Origin: Chachezhania sediminis
GTDB lineage: Bacteria; Pseudomonadota; Alphaproteobacteria; Rhodobacterales; Rhodobacteraceae
Assembly (NCBI RefSeq): GCF_009765275.1
Contig: NZ_VOPH01000006.1
Coordinates: forward strand, 172,161 to 236,160
Length of the DNA: 64,000 bases
Direction: 5' to 3'
Position numbers and translations under genes: made by a program. This document shows positions 61,786 through 64,000 of this stretch, piece by piece. The stretch's first letter is position 1. Each line of letters starts with the position of its first letter. Under the pieces are notes generated by a model. It did not search any database and was not told where the DNA came from. It was given only the letters and a program-made list of their open reading frames with translations.

Positions 61786-62883
61786 CTAGGCGGTCTTCTC
61801 GTAGCCGCCGTTATAGGCTTCGCTTTTCCGGCGTATCTGCGAATGCTCGACGATCCGTTCGCGCGCGATGCCGCGGAATTCCTCGATCGAGGAAAAGCCC
61901 TTGCGCTCCAGATATTCGGCCATGTCGTCCTTCAGTTCCTGGATCAGCCGGACGCCGATGCCGCCGCTGCCCTTTTCCTCCATCGCCGCGGTGCAGACCT
62001 GCAGGTTGCCGGCGCCGTGCACGATGAAATTGAACGCCTCGTGGAACCCCTTGATGCCGCCGATGCCGGAAATCGCCTTGTCCGGGAACGCGCGGGAAAT
62101 GTCCGAAACCCGCTGCAGCGCCTGGTTCAGGATCGCCAGCCCGCCCTGGCCGCCCGAGGTGACATAGCCGTCGACCTCGACCTCGAACTTGAACGTCTCG
62201 GGGTCCATCAGGGGGATCGACGGGAACGTGTTGCAAAGCGAGATCGACGCCGCGCCCGAGGCATAGGCGACCGCGGCCGCATCGACCAGCGTCGATGTCG
62301 ACGGCGTCAGCTTGACCCAGATCGGAACGCTGACCGCGCTGGTCACCGCCTGCAGGATGGATCTGATGATGTCTTCATCGTTGGCGATGTTCGCGCCCAT
62401 GTCCTTGCGGTCCATGTGCGGGCAGGACAGGTTCAGTTCCAGCGCGTCGCAGCCGGCATTCACGCAGGCGACGGCCAGCTTGCGCCAGTTGCTCATCTCC
62501 TCGACATTGCCGGCGCCGGCCATGATCGATGCGATCAGCATGCGGTCGGGATAGGTGGTCTTGATCTCCTCCAGGTCCGGCAGCCACAGCTCCAGCGGCT
62601 GGTCCGAGATCAGTTCCCAGTTCCACGAGGAATGGGACACCGTATCGGCCCGCTTCATGCGCGAGACATAGGGTTTGTCCTCGCTCGAACGCTGGAAGAT
62701 CGTCCGGGGACCGGCCACGTTTTCCACGGGGTGCAGGCCGATCGTCTTGGTGACTACGCCGCCCCAGCCGGATTCGAAGGCCTTCAGGATCTTGCGTTTG
62801 CTTTCCGTCGGCGGCGCAGAGGCCAGGACGAAAGGGTTAACAAAATCGAGACCCGTAAAATTTGTAGCAAGATTGTTCGGCAC
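61786..62883 (-). CDS. PreA/dihydroorotate dehydrogenase-like flavoprotein without Fe-S domain
   Basis: The 365-residue FMN TIM barrel resembles the N-terminal part of NAD-dependent dihydropyrimidine dehydrogenase subunit PreA: FVNPFVLASAPPTES, WGGVVTKTIGLHPVENVAGP, ALELNLSCPHMDRKDMGANI, IWVKLTPSTSTL and SGIGGIKGFHEAFNFIVHGA. It has no C-terminal 4Fe-4S ferredoxin domain. Where dihydropyrimidine dehydrogenases carry the catalytic Cys (MGLACGQDPE), it reads MGANIANDED. No preT partner is adjacent. The start is uncertain: GTG 62883 fits the fold, while GTG 62970 would add 29 residues; neither has a clear ribosome site. Confidence 0.75.
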   Translation of the reverse strand: MPNNLATNFTGLDFVNPFVLASAPPTESKRKILKAFESGWGGVVTKTIGLHPVENVAGPRTIFQRSSEDKPYVSRMKRADTVSHSSWNWELISDQPLELWLPDLEEIKTTYPDRMLIASIMAGAGNVEEMSNWRKLAVACVNAGCDALELNLSCPHMDRKDMGANIANDEDIIRSILQAVTSAVSVPIWVKLTPSTSTLVDAAAVAYASGAASISLCNTFPSIPLMDPETFKFEVEVDGYVTSGGQGGLAILNQALQRVSDISRAFPDKAISGIGGIKGFHEAFNFIVHGAGNLQVCTAAMEEKGSGGIGVRLIQELKDDMAEYLERKGFSSIEEFRGIARERIVEHSQIRRKSEAYNGGYEKTA

Positions 62884-63045
62884 AGCAGACCCAGTCTTTT
62901 GTTCGCATTCCGAAGCGTCCGCATGAGACGTTGGAAAGTCAACATTCTTTCGCACCTGCCCGTAAAACACGCGCGATTAACACGGCATGTAGGCCGGAGT
63001 TCGCGCCCGGACAGGCCGGATCCGGCAACCCCGGTCGAATTCGGC

Positions 63046-63082
63046 CGGCGCGGCACCGGGATCAAATCCCGGTGCCGCGCCG
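63046..63082. repeat. Perfect hairpin, 17-bp stem with 3-nt loop
   Basis: CGGCGCGGCACCGGGAT (63046-63062) pairs with ATCCCGGTGCCGCGCCG (63066-63082) across the loop CAA. A second stem, GCAGGG with CCCTGC (63131-63147), nested in AGGCC/GGCCT, lies 50 bp further on. Neither has a T-run. The nearest gene is the PreA-like one, whose 5' end is 76-163 bp away. Confidence 0.85.
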
Positions 63083-64000
63083 CAGCCCGTCCGCCCGGAT
63101 CGATCGGGCAGGGCCGGTTCAGGCCGCTGTGCAGGGCGCAACCCTGCGGCCTGCGCGCCCGTTCCGGCCACCCTGCCTGCCATCCCTGCCGCGTGGCACG
63201 GTCCAGGGACGGGGACGTATAACATGTTCCCATCGGCATCCCGCGGCGCGCTTCCACCCGCAATAGCGGACGCCGGGTCCCTTCGGAGGGAGCCCAAACG
63301 ACGTTCGCAAGTGCAGTTGTGCCGAGAGCTTCAATGCCACGCCACCGGCCCGAACATGAAGCGTTTCAGACGTCGATCTGATCGGTAGCGGGGGGCTTTC
63401 GTCCGGGCCGCGATGTGTCTGCGACAGGATCCGAAGATCCGGGGGGAAACGGCGGCGTCGGCCCTGCCCTTGCGATGGGACACCCAACTGGGACGGCGGG
63501 CTGTAGTCCGGGTGGAACGATGCCGGAAATGCGGGCGCGGCGCGGATCGAAAAGCGGGTCGGTTGGGGAGAGTGCCGGTAGGGCGTCGTGTTCGTGATCG
63601 GGCGGATCTGGAACATGACTCTTGAAAATTGCCGGGAAGCCGGCGCGTTGCGATGCGGGATGCCGTGGGCCGGATTGGCCACCGCGGAACCATCGACACG
63701 CTGGTCCACCTTAAACAGAGCGTTCCGGTCCATTGGACCGGGTTCCCCCGACATCCAAATGGGCTCTGGCAGGATCGCGGACGGGGCGATGTGCGGTCAG
63801 GCGCTTTCCCGGGCCGCTGCGTCGGGGGGCGGATGCGGGGCGTCCCGACCCTGCCGGTCTGACATGAACCGGCCGACGCGGCCACGGGTCGCGGGCCATG
63901 GCAGGCGCCGTGCGAAACCCAGCGGCCAAGCCTGACGACGGTACTGCCGTTCGGTGACGGCGGACCCAATTCCGGAAACAGGGAGTGACAAGGCATGGAC
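63083..64000. other. Right-end ~0.9 kb without a convincing gene
   Basis: Several frames of 60-220 codons are open on both strands, but they overlap one another, lack ribosome sites and recognisable motifs, and are rich in Arg, Pro and Gly, as expected of chance frames in GC-rich DNA. It may be decayed sequence or the leader of a gene beyond the edge: an ATG at 63995 near the edge follows AGGGAG, so a plus-strand gene may begin there. Confidence 0.4.

Noticed and set aside
63119..63754. Minus-strand frame of 211 codons near the right edge
   Set aside because: No start signal, motif or codon bias distinguishes it from other overlapping frames there. The content is rich in Arg, Pro and Ser.
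1..64000. tRNA or rRNA genes and integrated mobile elements
   Set aside because: No cloverleaf-type sequence, rRNA segment, transposase, integrase or flanking direct repeats were recognised on either strand.

Overview
The window looks like a chromosomal or megaplasmid segment of a metabolically versatile, high-GC alphaproteobacterium, most likely a Rhodobacterales (Paracoccus/Roseobacter-type) member. The evidence is the roughly two-thirds GC composition with strong third-position GC bias, the many ABC and TRAP uptake systems, AapJQM-type amino acid transport, an FCD-GntR/LacI/DeoR/MarR regulator beside almost every operon, and Tat-type binding proteins. No rRNA, tRNA, CRISPR array, phage or intact insertion sequence was recognised. 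Species-level identity is inference.

Layout: (1) 2-2077, the 3' part of an MprF-like lipid aminoacyltransferase; (2) 2084-8653, a flavin monooxygenase-like gene divergent from an AapJQM-type ABC transporter that lacks its ATPase gene, then an FCD-GntR regulator and a PLP decarboxylase; (3) 8730-11657, an amino acid:cation symporter with a universal stress protein, and an FKBP isomerase; (4) 11694-13453, a coupled lipid kinase/metallophosphoesterase pair; (5) 13539-20382, a LacI-controlled sugar or cyclitol locus (isomerase, Gfo/Idh/MocA dehydrogenase, Rbs-type ABC transporter) with two operator-like sites; (6) 20719-26918, a dipeptide-type ABC operon ending in an M19 dipeptidase, with a 20-bp palindrome over its promoter; (7) 27001-34884, a DeoR regulator and TRAP transporter divergent from two flavoproteins and a glycerol kinase-like FGGY kinase.

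(8) 35186-42256 encodes a 2356-residue autotransporter with about 26 glycine-rich passenger repeats, convergent with a histidine kinase/response regulator pair (42330-44494); (9) 44746-45335, a ParD/ParE-type toxin-antitoxin pair; (10) 45537-51193, a MarR-controlled CoA-dependent aromatic/hydroxycinnamate-type operon (crotonase, feruloyl-CoA synthase-like ligase, amidohydrolase, acyl-CoA dehydrogenase).

(11) 51254-62883 is the most intriguing stretch: a PotABCD-type transporter, a class III aminotransferase, an N,N-dimethylformamidase-like protein, an FCD-GntR regulator, a split transketolase and a truncated PreA-like flavoprotein. The promoter regions of this cluster, and that of the distant AapJ operon, share the AT-rich motif TGATATAYC. 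This suggests one regulon for an undescribed amide/amine catabolic route. The last ~1 kb (62971-64000) has no convincing gene but holds a perfect 17-bp-stem hairpin.
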